Source of the DNA: Dama dama
Lineage: Eukaryota > Chordata > Mammalia > Artiodactyla > Cervidae
Reading direction: 5' to 3'
Length of the DNA stretch: 64,000 bases
Assembly: GCF_033118175.1 (NCBI RefSeq)
Contig: NC_083681.1
Coordinates: forward strand, 12,976,001 to 13,040,000
This document shows positions 22,296-34,084 of the stretch, in pieces (the first letter of the stretch is position 1; each line of letters opens with the position of its first letter). The position numbers and the translations under genes were made by a program. The notes beneath the pieces are model-generated. The model was not told the origin of the DNA, searched no databases, and saw nothing but the letters and a program-made list of their open reading frames with translations.

Positions 22296-22570
22296 TGTAT
22301 AAACACACACCAAAATATATGCATATAGACACTAGTTCCTTAAATATATAACGTTTTAAGACCAGAGAAAGAGTCATAAACTGATTACCTATAGGCCAAA
22401 ACCCATTATCTTGTCATTGTTTAATTTAAAAATGACCTAAAATTATTTGAGTACTTAATTAAAGATCTTCACCCAACTATTCTTCTCTCTTAGTGGTACC
22501 TACTTCCCAAAGACAATGGATTTATGATATTTTGGCCTAGAAATGCTTATATTAAAAACAATTGAGCTTT

Positions 22571-22693
22571 GGGAATTCCCTGGCAGCCCAGTTGTCAGGA
22601 TTCTCTTCATTCACTGCCAAAGGTATGGGTTTGATCACTGCTCGATGAACTAAGATCTCACAGGCTTTATGGCATGACCAGAAAAACAAAAAG
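22571..22693 (+). mobile_element. Short CHR-family SINE with TSD
   Basis: Starts gggaattccctggcagccca, diverged tRNA-like body, A-rich end. Flanks aattgagcttt (22,560-22,570) and aattgaacttt (22,694-22,704) form an 11-bp TSD with one mismatch. Confidence 0.8.
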
Positions 22694-23061
22694 AATTGAA
22701 CTTTACATCCTCATTAAAAAGGCTAATTTTGTATGGCTTGAAATACATATTAATGACCTAAATCAATATCTATCAAGGTAATTTCTTTAATGCAGAACTA
22801 TACAGAACTGACTGAGGAAACTGGGATTAACTTAATATTTAAATAAATACATCATGCATAGGTACATACACACATATTTTGAAATAAAGATTTAGATTCC
22901 TACTGTTATTTCTAACTTTTAAGAAAAATCAAAGCTAATTAAAACTGGGAAAGCTGAAAAATTTTGTAATATTATGTCACAGATTTTCCATATTCTAGGC
23001 AAATTCAGCTTATGGATCACAAAAAAAATACGTTGAATATTTGCATCATTGAGAGTTTATT

Positions 23062-23392
23062 TGGGGCTTCCTGGTGGCTCAGCGGTAAATAAGCCACCTG
23101 TCAATTCAGGAGACCTGGGATGAATCCCTGGGCCAGGAAGTTTTCACATGCTGCAAAGCAACTGTTGAGCCTGTGCCCTAAAGTCTGCAACTACTGAGCC
23201 CATGTGATACAACTACTGAAGCTTGCACACTCCAGAGCTTCTGCCTGCAACAAGAGAAACCACAGCAATTAGAAACCCAAGCTCCGCAACTAGAGAGTAG
23301 GCCCTGCTCATTGCAACTAGAGAAAAACCCATGCAGAAACAATGACCTAGCACAACCAAAAATAAATGCATAAATACATTAAAAAAAAAAAT
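23062..23392 (+). mobile_element. Long CHR-family SINE
   Basis: Starts ggggcttcctggtggctcag, with repeated caactac/caactagag modules and an A-rich tail at 23,358-23,391. Confidence 0.85.
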
Positions 23393-24359
23393 TATTTTTC
23401 TGTATTTATCTCTCCCAAGTATTCTATTACTAAAAATACCACTACCTTTATGCATATATTTATATACTAGTACATACAATAAATACATAGCTATTGCCTG
23501 AAGCTTATCAAAGAAAACTTTTATAACTAAGTCCTGATTAATTTAATCACAGTCTGTTTGATTATTCTATGCATAAAAGCTTGCAAATTATTTGCAGCCC
23601 ATGTGAAATCACCTCATATGAATATTTTAATGTAAGTTGTGAGTTTCTGATCACTGCTTAAGAAGGTTCATAACTTTACATGATTTTTCTAAAGACACTG
23701 CCTGAAAATTTAACTCAAGTAATGACTATATATTTCTATATATCAGGAAAAAATAATATCAAAGCAATTATTAACAGTATCTTTCATTTCTGCTATGAAC
23801 ATGCATTATTTACTTCCTTAATACAGCCAGTTCATTCCAAAGTTATTGTGGTTCTACTCTACCCATGGCATATGGCTTCTGTGAATTTAAATTATACATG
23901 ATGCCATCTCTCTCCCTTTTGATTTCACTGTAAATTAAGGAGTCATATATAAAGATATAAGGATGCCACATTGTGTAGTACATGTGATATAATGTGGGTA
24001 TGAACTCTGTTTTCTGGTGTATTACAGAGTATAGCAGAAGTGAGGAAATAATCTGAAGTTGTTAGAAAAGGATTTATTTTGATTCTTAGGCTCTAGGTAA
24101 GTATCATCAGGCCACAAAAATAACACACTTATTCTGTAATACACTGGTAGACTGGTCAGATCACCCTCTTGGAAGATCTACTGTTGTAAACCCTTATGTT
24201 TGTGATTTTTTTAGGCTCTTTGGTATTATTAATAGTTTAATGCCAAGGACCTGGGTATTTTTCCACAATATGGTAGATACGTTTTTTAAGTTAACCTGTT
24301 AATAATACAATACTTTCTTTATGTCTCTGTCTACTTTGCTGACCTGCACTTAAGAATAG
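23393..24359. other. Unassigned segment
   Basis: About 1 kb with no repeat or gene recognised. Confidence 0.5.
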
Positions 24360-24835
24360 CATTGAAACATGTACATTAGCATATGTAAAATAGATGAATA
24401 GTGTTTAAGTTTGATGTATGATGCAGGGCACCCAAAGCTGGTGTGACAACCTGGAGGGATACAGTAGGGAGGGAGGTGAGAAGGGGTTTCAGGATGGGGG
24501 GGACACATGTATGCGTACATGCGTGCTAAGTCACTTCAGTCGGGTCCGACTCTTTGCGACCCCATGGACTGTAGCCCACCAGGTTCCCCTGTCCATGGGA
24601 TTCTCCAGGCAAGAAAACTGGAGTGGGTTGCCAGTGCCCTTCTCCAGGGAAATTCCCCATGAAGGATCAAACCCTGTGACTCTTATGTCTCCTGAATTGG
24701 CAGTTGGATTCTTTACCATCAGCGCCACCTGGGAAGCACATGGATACCTATGGATTCGTACTGATGTATGGCAAAAACCATTGCAATATTGTAAAGTAAT
24801 TATCCTCCAATTAAAATAAATAAATAAATTTAAAA
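24360..24835 (+). mobile_element. L1 3'UTR, split by a SINE
   Basis: Sense L1 3'UTR (agcatatgtaaaatagatga ... gtaattatcctccaattaaa) ending in an A-rich tail. It is interrupted by a Bov-tA at about 24,518-24,737. The L1 reads across the gap from cacatgtat to cacatggat, the probable TSD of the SINE. Confidence 0.85.
24518..24737 (-). mobile_element. Bov-tA SINE inside L1 3'UTR
   Basis: Antisense, complete Bov-tA (gtgctaagtcacttcagtcg ... ccacctgggaagc). It produces a 133-codon plus-strand open frame that is an artefact of the SINE. Confidence 0.9.
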
Positions 24836-25234
24836 ATAATAATATAATCTTTTGTTTTTTTTAGAGAGGAAAGGTAGCTTCTGAAGATAGAGAGTGTTCT
24901 CCTGATCCTATCCTGCACCTAACATGAAGCCCCTTGATTGAGGAGCACCTTTATGAGAGGAAGGAAAGCTCTGGGAAACCATGCATGCTTCATCATCTGC
25001 TGTTTGTTCTACTCTGGAGTGTTGAAATATATTATTAGCCCAAGATAAATAAAAACTTTCTTACTACCATGAAGAGAGTTTTCTGTCATTTCTTTTGAGC
25101 GAAACTATTGAGTTCCAGGTTTCTCAAAGTTGAAAAAATAATCCAGGAGAGATTAATTAACTGCAATCAGAAATCTAGAATCTAGGAAGGTAGAGTGAGA
25201 AAGATATACCTCTACCCACTTAGTGGATGACTGG
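24836..25234. other. Unassigned segment
   Basis: No repeat or gene recognised with confidence. Could be part of an LTR element given the MLT1-like sequence just downstream. Confidence 0.35.
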
Positions 25235-25480
25235 TATGGCAGATTTTATTTTCGAAGATGACTACAACAAAATCTTCCATCCTAAATTCCCTGCTGAACA
25301 CATGATGTTAAAGTGGCATCTATGTTCCTGACTCTTGAATCTGAGTAAATCTGCAAGGAAGACTTGATGCTATGTGATTTCTGAGGCAAAGTGATGAAAG
25401 TTGATCCAGTGTTTTGGGGGTGCTTGCTTCTAGAACCTACTCACTGCTATGAAGCAGAGAGAGCACAGAGTGAGGCCACA
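25235..25480 (+). mobile_element. MLT1-type (MaLR) LTR-like fragment
   Basis: Resembles the first half of an MLT1 LTR, with phrases such as cttgatgctatgtgatttct. MLT1 is an ancient non-coding ERVL-MaLR endogenous element. Diverged; the call rests on recognition only. Confidence 0.45.
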
Positions 25481-25579
25481 TTTAGCCTCACTAACAGCTT
25501 AGATCGCTGTTCTCTGTGTCAGCAGAGAATTGTCTCACCCACGTATCAATGAGAAAGTTTTCAGATTTGTGGTATCCAA

Positions 25580-26590
25580 TATTATAACCACAGACCACCT
25601 TACCTATCTCCTAAGAAATCTGTATTCAGGTCAAGAAGCAACAGTTAAAACCATATGTGGAAAAATGGACTGGTTTCAACTTGGGAAAGGAGTAAATCAA
25701 GGATGTATATTGTCACTCTGTTTATTTAACTTATATGCAGAGTACATCATGCAAAATGCTGGGCTGGATGAAGCACAAGCTGGAATCAAGATTGCTGGGA
25801 GAAATATCAATAACCTCAGATAGGCAGAAGACGGCACACTTATGGCAAAAAGTGAAGAACTGAAGAGCGCCTTAATGAAGCTGAAAGAGGAGAATGAAAA
25901 AACTGTCTTAAAACTCAGCTTTCAAAAAATGAAAATCATGGCATCCGGTCCCATCAGTTCATGGCAAATAGATGGGGAAACAACAGAAACAGTAACAGAT
26001 TTTATTTTCTTGGGCTCCAAAATCACTGCAGATGGTGACTGCAGCCATGAAATTAAAAGATGCTTGCTCCTTGGAAGAAAAAGCTATGGCCAATCTAGAC
26101 AGCATATTAAAAAGCAGAGACATCTCTTTGCCGACAAAGGCCCATCTAGTCAAAGCTATGGTTTTTCCAGTAGTCATGTATGGATGTGAGATTTGGACCA
26201 TAAAGAAAGCTGAATGCCAAAGAACTGATGCTTTTGAACTGTGGTGTTGGAGAAGACTCCTGATAATCCCTTGAATTGCAAAGAGATCAAACCAGTCAAT
26301 TCCAAAGAAATCAGTCTTGAATATTCATTGGAAGGAGTGATGCTGAAGCTGAAGCTCCAATACTTTAGCCACGTGATGCAAAGAACTGACTCATTGGAAA
26401 AGACCCTGATGCTGGGAAAGATTGAAGATGGGAGGAGAAAGAGATGACAGAGGATGAAATGGTTGGATGGCATCAGTGACTGGCTTGACATGAATTTGAG
26501 CAAGTTCCGAGAGTTGGTGATAGACAGAGAAGCCTGGTGTGCTGCAGTCCATGGGGTCACAAAGAGTCAGACATGACTGAGTGATGGAAT
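25580..26590 (+). mobile_element. BovB LINE, last kilobase
   Basis: Sense BovB from the RT region to the 3' end (gtcagacatgactgagtgat). The RT catalytic box is damaged: where related copies encode LRYADDT, this one reads LR, stop, AEDG (about 25,815-25,835). Open frames at 25,530-25,823, 25,842-26,189 and 26,032-26,447 are remnants of the one broken RT gene. Confidence 0.92.
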
Positions 26591-28470
26591 GGCCTGAGGC
26601 ATAATTGGCTATTAAAATTAATTGTTTTGTCTATTTAATTTAATTAAAATCAATTAATTAATCAATAGTTACAACTAGCTTGTGGCTACCATAGTAAAAC
26701 ACTCAGATATAGAATAATTCCATCTTTACAGAAAATCTTTTTAGACTGCATTGTTTCAGATGATTCCCATCCCAGCTAAGGAGGTACTTCAACACTTCAA
26801 TGTTCATTGTTAAGGCCTCAGATATCATAGGTTGAGATGTCATCCCCGATGTGCATTTTTCAACTCCTAGTCTATAGGTTGTGGTTTTACACATTAATTT
26901 TGGCTTGTCATTCAGTATTAATTGTTGTTATTCAATTGCTAAGTCACGCCTGGCTCTTTGCAACTCCATGAACTGCAGTAATAGTTAGCTCAAACTTATT
27001 TTGGAATCTGGAACTGGGTTATTACCATAACAACAACTTAAAATTTGGGACTAGGTGGTAAGTATAAACTAGAAGGGCATTGAAGAGCCTTTTAGCAAAT
27101 GGCTAACATGTTCCAGGGAATATTATTGCAAACGGAAGCGAGGGGACATTTGTTATGTAATGGAAAAAAGTTTGGCAAATATGTCTCCTCCAGTAATGTG
27201 GACTTAAAACACATTGACTACTCTGTGACATATGGTCATTTCCATATATGGAATGTTAAAAGGGCAAGTTACCTTATTCCAGCTATTTATGATAAAATTC
27301 TATAGGAGAGAGAAGCCAAAAATAGAATGTTTAAATATAACTGGTCCAAGACTTGCTGGGCTTGAGAATAAAACTATTATTCTCAACCTCTTTGGCAAGC
27401 AGTTTTTTCTCAAAATAAAGAATTCAGAGCAGGTATTAGACCCAAGTAATACTTTTAGGAAGATATGAAGCTTAGGGAATGACTGTGAAACTCTTCTTTA
27501 CAGCTTCAGAAATGTCTAAAGCATTGACTCATAGACCTTACAGTTAAAAACACTCCACAAATTTTAGGAATATGCCTTATGGATATTCTTCTTAAACAGT
27601 AGGTTTTAAGGGTTTTCAGCTATATGATCACATTGAGTGTGATCTAAAAGAGTGTCTATACTGAAGTTATCTGTGGTTGTATCATTTGTCTAATGTAGTG
27701 AAGAGTCACGAACAAACCACAAAGCTGGTGTTTGTTTATTTATTTTAGAAAGGAACCGTCCTAGCAGAAGCATAACCAGCTTAGGCTAAATGTGGGAAAA
27801 CAAAACAAAACAAAACAAACAAACGAACAGAAAAACAGTACAAATGAGATACCTCTGGACCCCGAACTTCTTATGAAAAGAAAAGGTGACTTACTTGCAA
27901 ACACAATTTTATTGAAAATAAACAAACTAAGCAAATAAGTTGTGGGTAGAAACAAAAGTCTAAAGGGCAAAGTCAAGAGGAATAATTCAGAGAAAATGGA
28001 AATATTCACCTGACTCATTTCAGAATTACTAGGGATCAGAGAATGTTGCATGCCTCCTCTTCTTGAATGTTATTGTCTGATGGGTGTGTATGGAACAGAT
28101 AACTTGTTTAGTTAATTAGATTAACATATAAAAAGGAAATGTTTTTGAGGAGCTATATAAGAGACAGTATTGAAGGGATTGCATTCACATCTGCACCAGG
28201 TAGAGATGACAAGAGTCCTGAAACTCCAGTCTGAGACTGATACTGCAATGCATTAAAAATTTTGGGGAGTATTTCCAGAAGATGAGGATATTTTGTATAT
28301 GAGAGGAATAGAAATAATATGTGACTAGAAGAAAGAGTTGGGGAATTGTAACACATAGATTCAACATTTTTCTATTACTCCTTTTATTTCTTCCCTGGCA
28401 TCTGGACTGTGTAAATGCTGGACAAACAGAAAACAAACAGAAATGACTTATTGCCATCATTGGGTCTAGT
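26591..28470. other. Unassigned segment; possible MaLR internal region
   Basis: Nothing firmly recognised except a BovB/Bov-tA 3'-end scrap at 26,932-26,978 (antisense) and an A/C-rich run at about 27,797-27,825. The phrase tctggaactgggttattacc at about 27,007 resembles the start of MaLR internal sequence, and MLT1-like LTR pieces lie on both sides, but the match is weak. Confidence 0.3.
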
Positions 28471-28479
28471 CCTTAAGAA

Positions 28480-28800
28480 ACCGGCAGCTTTACTTGAGAT
28501 AGTTTTTTATTTGAATCATTGTGCTGTTAGGAGAAGCCAGGTATAGATGTTCTGACTTATAGGTCCAGATAAGGTCTCAGCTGACAGCCAGCATCACCCT
28601 CTAGAACCTGAGCAAGGTGTCAGATAATTTCAGCCCCAACCTTAAAGTCACCTCAGGTGATGTTATGTGGAGCAGGAAGCGAGATATCTCTGCTGAGCCT
28701 TGGCCAAAATTTAGCAGAGTTCTGAGAAAAATAAATGACTGTTATCATTTATAGCCACTAGTTTGGGGGTAGTGGTTATACAACAATAGACAATAGAATC
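28480..28800 (+). mobile_element. MLT1 (MaLR) LTR, 3' part
   Basis: Second half of an MLT1 LTR: the block ctcagctgacagccagcatc and the end aaaaataaatgactgttatc ... gccactagtttgggggtagt ... caatagacaatagaa are characteristic. AATAAA at 28,729-28,734 corresponds to the LTR polyadenylation site. Non-coding relic. Confidence 0.75.
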
Positions 28801-30300
28801 ACCAGATATAACCCTAAGGAACTCAGTGATATCAAAATTATGAACTAAATCCTGGAAGTCCTGTCAGTGGGATAAAAGTGGGATATGATGTTTATTAAAT
28901 AGGATTTCCAATTGAATAACAAAGGTATGGAAACAGGAATGGTGGAAACCATTTTAGGATTGGTGCTTGCTTCTTGAGAGTAAGTAGAGGAGCAAGATCA
29001 CCATTTAAGAGATGGTGGTAATTATTTCAATAAACAAAAAAAAAACCAGAAATGATCTGAAAAAGGCTCTTTTTGCTCCATTTAGTTGCAGTGGGAAATA
29101 AGCCACCTTAACACCTATTAGGAGAAAGAAAGGCAGTGGCTCTTACTGAACTGGAGAATTTTCTACTATGCTAACAAATAAAAAATAGAACTTGGCTCAT
29201 CTTTAGTGCTGGAAACTCTTTCCTAATGCTTCTCCCACAGCAAGTATTTTCCAGGACCTCCCATGGCTAGGAAGCTAGACAACCTGATTACTTAAAGTCT
29301 AGTTTTGAAATTAGTGAGCAAAATTCAGAACTCCTTGACATACTGATGATGATAATAAGCAAAGTCAGGGCTGAGAAAATATGCTTGCTGAGGACAAAAG
29401 CTGTCTGTAGGAAATGAATTTCAAGCAGAGGTTCTAAGGTAGGAACATACTCATCAGCATCACTCAATATCTGGCACATAATAGATGATGACAAATAGTA
29501 ATTGAAAAGAAAGGTAATTAAAACTCTTCTAAGACTTAAAAAAAAATCCTACTTGCAGAGTATCTCTAATACTCCTTGTTTAAAAGTGTGTCCAAAATAT
29601 TTTCATAAGTTACTTATGCCACAATTCTTTCCCAAAGTTTCACTCCTGATTTTAGACTTCACTTCATATTTTTTTCAAGTCTTTTTGAGTTTTTGCCCAC
29701 ATTCTTAACTCTAGGAATATGTCCAAACAAGACCAAGGTAGATTGGTGTTGTTAAGTATTATATATTTACTTCCTAAATGTTTAATGTCAGTTTATAGTG
29801 GTTTAATTGTATTTAAATGCTCCTTAGAAGCTATCTTTGCCCCAGAGAACATGAAGTCAGTTGATAATTGTGGATTCAGTTAAGTCTATCCAAAGTGACA
29901 GGAAATGTCACATTAACTCACTCTGCCACATCAAACCCTTTGTGTCATTTGAATAGAAGTACTCTGATGAGAAGAACAAAGCAACATTTGAAGTCTTAGA
30001 AAAGTAGCTTTGGTATATATTCATGCCTACTGCTCCATCTTCACTTAATTCAGATGCCTGGTTAAGATTAATTTTACACTGTCCCCAACCCCCTTTAAAA
30101 GCTTTCATTGGGTCCTTACTATAAATAGAGGAGGTTTTTGAAATATCCCTTTTAGTACTCCAATGGTGACTATAGGATGGCTAAAAAAGAAATGTCTTTG
30201 TGGCTGAGAAGAAAATGAAAGAAGAGTGGATGGGGTTGCAGGTTCATTACCTTGCTCAAAACAGGACAGTTTCATTCTTATGAATTGACCTATTTATAAC
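28801..30300. other. Unassigned segment
   Basis: 1.5 kb with no recognised repeat or gene. Open frames of at most 68 codons, without recognisable domains. Confidence 0.5.
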
Positions 30301-30505
30301 TCATTGGAAAAGACCCTGATACTGAGAAAGATAGGATGCAGGAGGAGAAGGGAATGACAGAGGACGAGATGGTTGGATGGTATCATTGACTCAATAGGCA
30401 TGAGTTTGAGCAAACTCTGGAGGATGGTGGACAGGGAAGCCTGGTATGCTGCAGTCCATGGGTTCGCAAAGAGCTGGACATGACTGAGTGGCTGAACAAC
30501 AAATT
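30301..30505 (+). mobile_element. BovB LINE 3' end
   Basis: Sense BovB terminus (tcattggaaaagaccctgat ... gagtggctgaacaacaaa), about 200 bp, CAA-type tail. Confidence 0.9.
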
Positions 30506-30576
30506 GCGTGTCTGTGAAAGATTTCACTGGGAGGAATATGTCAAATTTAAACTAATATGCAAGCTATAGTTTTAGG

Positions 30577-30795
30577 ATCGCTTCCCTGGTGGCTCAGTGG
30601 TAAAGAATCTGCCTGCCAATGCAGGAGACACAGGTTCTTTCCCTAGGTGGGGAAGATCCCTTGGAGAAGGAAGTGGCAACTCACTCCAGTATTCATGCCT
30701 GGGAACCCATGGACAGTGGACCGCATTAGTCCATATAGTCCATGATGTCACAAAAAAAAAGTCAAAAATGAACTTAGAGACTAAATAACAACATC
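30577..30795 (+). mobile_element. Bov-tA SINE
   Basis: Sense Bov-tA starting gcttccctggtggctcagtg; an internal A9 run and diverged end. Confidence 0.9.
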
Positions 30796-31394
30796 ATTTT
30801 AGATACCTTTCTAACTAATCTGTCACACAAAAATTTGAATAATAATGTCCCCTAATCACAGATTTTTCTTTCATCTCTTGTCTTATTCAGTTATACCCCA
30901 TTTTCTAGCCTCATCACAATGTTCAGATTCTCATACCTACTAGGCCATTGCTCCTCCCCAGTATAATTAATTTTTACTTTATTGAGGTTGATATCTAAGC
31001 TCTATGTTTGATTGTAAAATTGATTTCTTCTTGCCTTGCATCTTTGTAGAACCTGATGTACACTTCAAGCCCTACTCCTGTAATAATATTTTGTTGGATT
31101 TATTGGTGTCTTCATTTTTTTTACTTCTCTGTTTACTTGTTTAGGACTAGGACCCTATCAAATGTAATGCTTCATATTACTTGTGTTCAAAACTCTAACA
31201 CATACAGAGTGTCAGATGAATGTTTTATATATATATATATATATGCCATTATATACATATAATAGGCTGTATTTTTAAGGTTCACCTCAAAACTCGAGAA
31301 GGAAAAACAAAAATGTTTCAGAAACCCTCTTCTCTACTCATGCATAGCCTTCTCCCTGATCAACATCTCCACCAGAAAAGTACATATGTACCTT
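30796..31394. other. Unassigned segment with (AT)n
   Basis: No repeat or gene recognised apart from an AT microsatellite at about 31,229-31,245. Confidence 0.45.
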
Positions 31395-32507
31395 TCAATG
31401 AATCTACATTAATATGTAGACTATAATGAATTCTAATGAATCTACATTCTAATGAATCTACATTAATATATCATTATTACCCAAAGTCTATAGTTTACAT
31501 TAGTGTTCACTCAATATTGCACATTTTATGGGGCTAGACAAATTTATAATGACATGTATCTATCATTATAATATAATGTACAGTATTTTTCACTGCCTTA
31601 GGAATCCTCTGTGCTCTGCCTGTCCATTTTCCCTCCCCTCTAATGCTGGGCAACAAATAATATTTTCCATAGTTTTGCCTATTCTGGAATGGCATATAGT
31701 TGCAATCATACTGTAGATAGTTTTTTCAGACAAACTAATTCACTTAAGAATTTAAGTTTCCTCAATATCAATTAATTGCTTGATAGATCATCTCTCTCTC
31801 TCTAGCCTTTTTTTTTTTAACACTAAATAATATTCTACTTTCTGGATGTACCACAGTTTATTTACCCATTCACCTACTGAAAAACACCTTGGCTGCTTTC
31901 AAGTTTTGACAATCATTAGTAAAACTGCTATACATATCTATGTGCAGATTTTTGTGTAGAGAAAACTTTTCAGTTCCTTTGGGAATGGAGGGTAATTGTG
32001 AGATCATAAGGCAAAAATATGTTTGGTTTTACAGGAAATCACCAAATTGTCTACCAAAGTGTCTATGCCATTTTGCATTCCCAATAGTAATAAGTGTTTC
32101 TGTTGTTTCATAGTCTAACCAGCATTTGGTTTTATCAGTGTTATTAATTTTTTCAATTGTAATAGATGTGAAGTGATTAGTCAAGTAGAGGCTTATTGAA
32201 TTTACTGAATTTTTCAAAAAGCCACATTTTGGTTTTATTGATTTTCTCAATTGATTTACTATATTTTTAATTTCACTGATTTCTACTTTTATTTTTACTA
32301 TACCTTTTTCCCCTGATTTTTTTGGACTTAATTTGCATTATTTCTGTTCTCCTAGGGTAAAATCTTAGATGACTGGTTGAATTTTCCTTTTTTTTTTTTT
32401 TTTTTTTACTAATATATGCAACCATTCTCCATTTAAGCACTGCTTTGGTGACCTCCCACACATTTTATTTGATGCTTATTTTTATTTTCACTTAACTTAA
32501 AATATTT
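31395..32507 (-). mobile_element. Old L1, 3' part (left arm)
   Basis: Antisense 3'UTR and ORF2 C-terminal region of an old L1 (for example tttgcctattctggaatggc, ttctggatgtaccacagttt, attttgcattcccaatagta). It is split from its right arm (39,227 onward) by a younger L1. A local duplication of aatgaatctacatt occurs at about 31,397-31,470. Confidence 0.8.
32489..32507. repeat. Left TSD of the large L1
   Basis: cacttaacttaaaatattt, paired with 39,227-39,247 (caccttagcttaaaatattt plus one T). The top strand right of the second copy reads TTTT/AAAA, fitting an L1 endonuclease nick for a minus-strand insertion. Confidence 0.8.
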
Positions 32508-32799
32508 AAATTTATATATTTTAATTGGAAGCTGATTACTTTACAATATTGTAGTGGTTTTTGAAATACATTGACATGGATCAGCCATGGCTGTACATGT
32601 GCCCCCATCCTGATCCCCCCACCCACCTCCCTCCCCATTCCATCCCTCAAGGTCATCCCAGTGCACCAGCCTTGAGTGCCCTGTCTCATGCATCGAATCT
32701 GGACAGGCAATCTGTTTCACATATGATAGTATACATGTTTCAATGTTATTCTCTCAAATAATCTCACCCTCACCTTCTCCCACAGAGTCCAAAATCTGT

Positions 32800-33604
32800 T
32801 CTATACATCTGTGTCTCTTTTTCTGTCTTGCATATAGGATCATCCTTACCATCTTTCTAAATTCCATATATATGCATTGATCAACTGTATTGGTGTTTTT
32901 CTTTCTTCTCACTGCACTCTGTATCATAGGCTTCAGTTTCATCTACCTCATTAGAACTGATTCAAATGCATTCTTTTTAACAGCTGAGTAATATTCCATT
33001 GCATATATGTACCACAGCTTTCTTATCCATTCATCTGCTGAAGGACATCTAGGTTGCTTCCATGTCCTAGCTATTGTAAACAGTGCTGCAATGAACATTG
33101 GGGTACATGTGTCTCTTTCAGTTCTGGTTTCCTCATTGTGTATGCCCAGCAGTGGGATTGCTGGGCCATATGGCATTTCTATTTCCACTTTTTAAGGAAT
33201 CCCCACACTGTTCTCCATAGTGGCTGTACTAGTTTGCATTCCCACTAACAGTGTAAGAGGGTTCCCTTTTCTCCACACCCTCTCCAGCATTTATTGCTTT
33301 TAGACTTTTGGATAGCAGCCATTCTTACTGGCATGTAATGGTACCTTATTGTGGTTTTGATTTGCATTTCTCTGATAATGAGTGATGTTGAGCATCTTTT
33401 CATGTGTTTGTTAGCCATCTGTATGTCTGTCTTCTTTGGAGAAATGTCTGTTTAGTTCTTCGGCCCATTTTTTGATAGGGTCACTAATTTTTGGTATTGA
33501 GCTGCATGAGCTGCTTGCATATTTTTGAGATTAATTATTTGTCAGTTGCTTCATTTGCTATTATTTTCTCCCATCCTGAAGACTGTCTTTACACTTTGCT
33601 TATA
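32800..33604 (-). pseudogene. L1 ORF2 C-terminal region
   Basis: Minus-strand remnant of the ORF2 C-terminus. The open block at 33,188-32,943 contains PYGPAIPLLGIH and RDTCTPMFIAALF, matching the C-terminal part of the L1 at 20,080-20,180. Stops and indels elsewhere. It ends abruptly at the junction with BovB near 33,604. Confidence 0.85.
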
Positions 33605-34080
33605 GATCTCTGATTCCTTTGCCTTTTCTAAATCCAGCTTGAACATCTGGAAATTCTTTGTTCACATTCTCTTGAAGCCTACCTAGGAGTATTTTGAGCA
33701 TTACTTTGCACGCATGTGAAATGAGTGTAACTGTGTGGTAGTTTGGACATTCTTTGGGATTGCCTTTTTTAGAAACTGGAATGAAAATGGACATTTTCCA
33801 GTCCTGTGGCCACTGCTGAGTTTTCCAAATTTTCTGGCATATTGAGCAGTTTCACAGCATCATCTTTCAGGATTTGAAATAGCTCAACTGGAATTCCATC
33901 ACACCCACTAGCTTTGTTCATAGTGATGCTTTCTAAGGCCCACTTGACTTCACATTCCAGGATGTCTGACTCTAGGTGAGTGATCACACCATTGTGATTA
34001 TCTGAGTCATGAAGATCTCTTTTTGTACAATTCTTCTGTGTATTCTTGCCACCTCTTCTTAATATCTTCTGCTTCTGGGT
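33605..34080 (-). mobile_element. Internal BovB fragment inside L1 ORF2
   Basis: About 475 bp of BovB in the same orientation as the host L1, covering the start of the BovB RT region (the open blocks encode ITMNKASGCDGIPVELFQ and LISHACKVMLKILL). It has neither a BovB 3' end nor a 5' end and no visible TSD, so it is not a standard LINE insertion. L1 sequence before and after it is not contiguous; about 500 codons of L1 RT are missing. Confidence 0.85.
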
Positions 34081-34084
34081 AGGA

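Noticed and set aside
24418..24819. 133-codon plus-strand open frame
   Set aside because: It is made up of L1 3'UTR and an antisense Bov-tA SINE.
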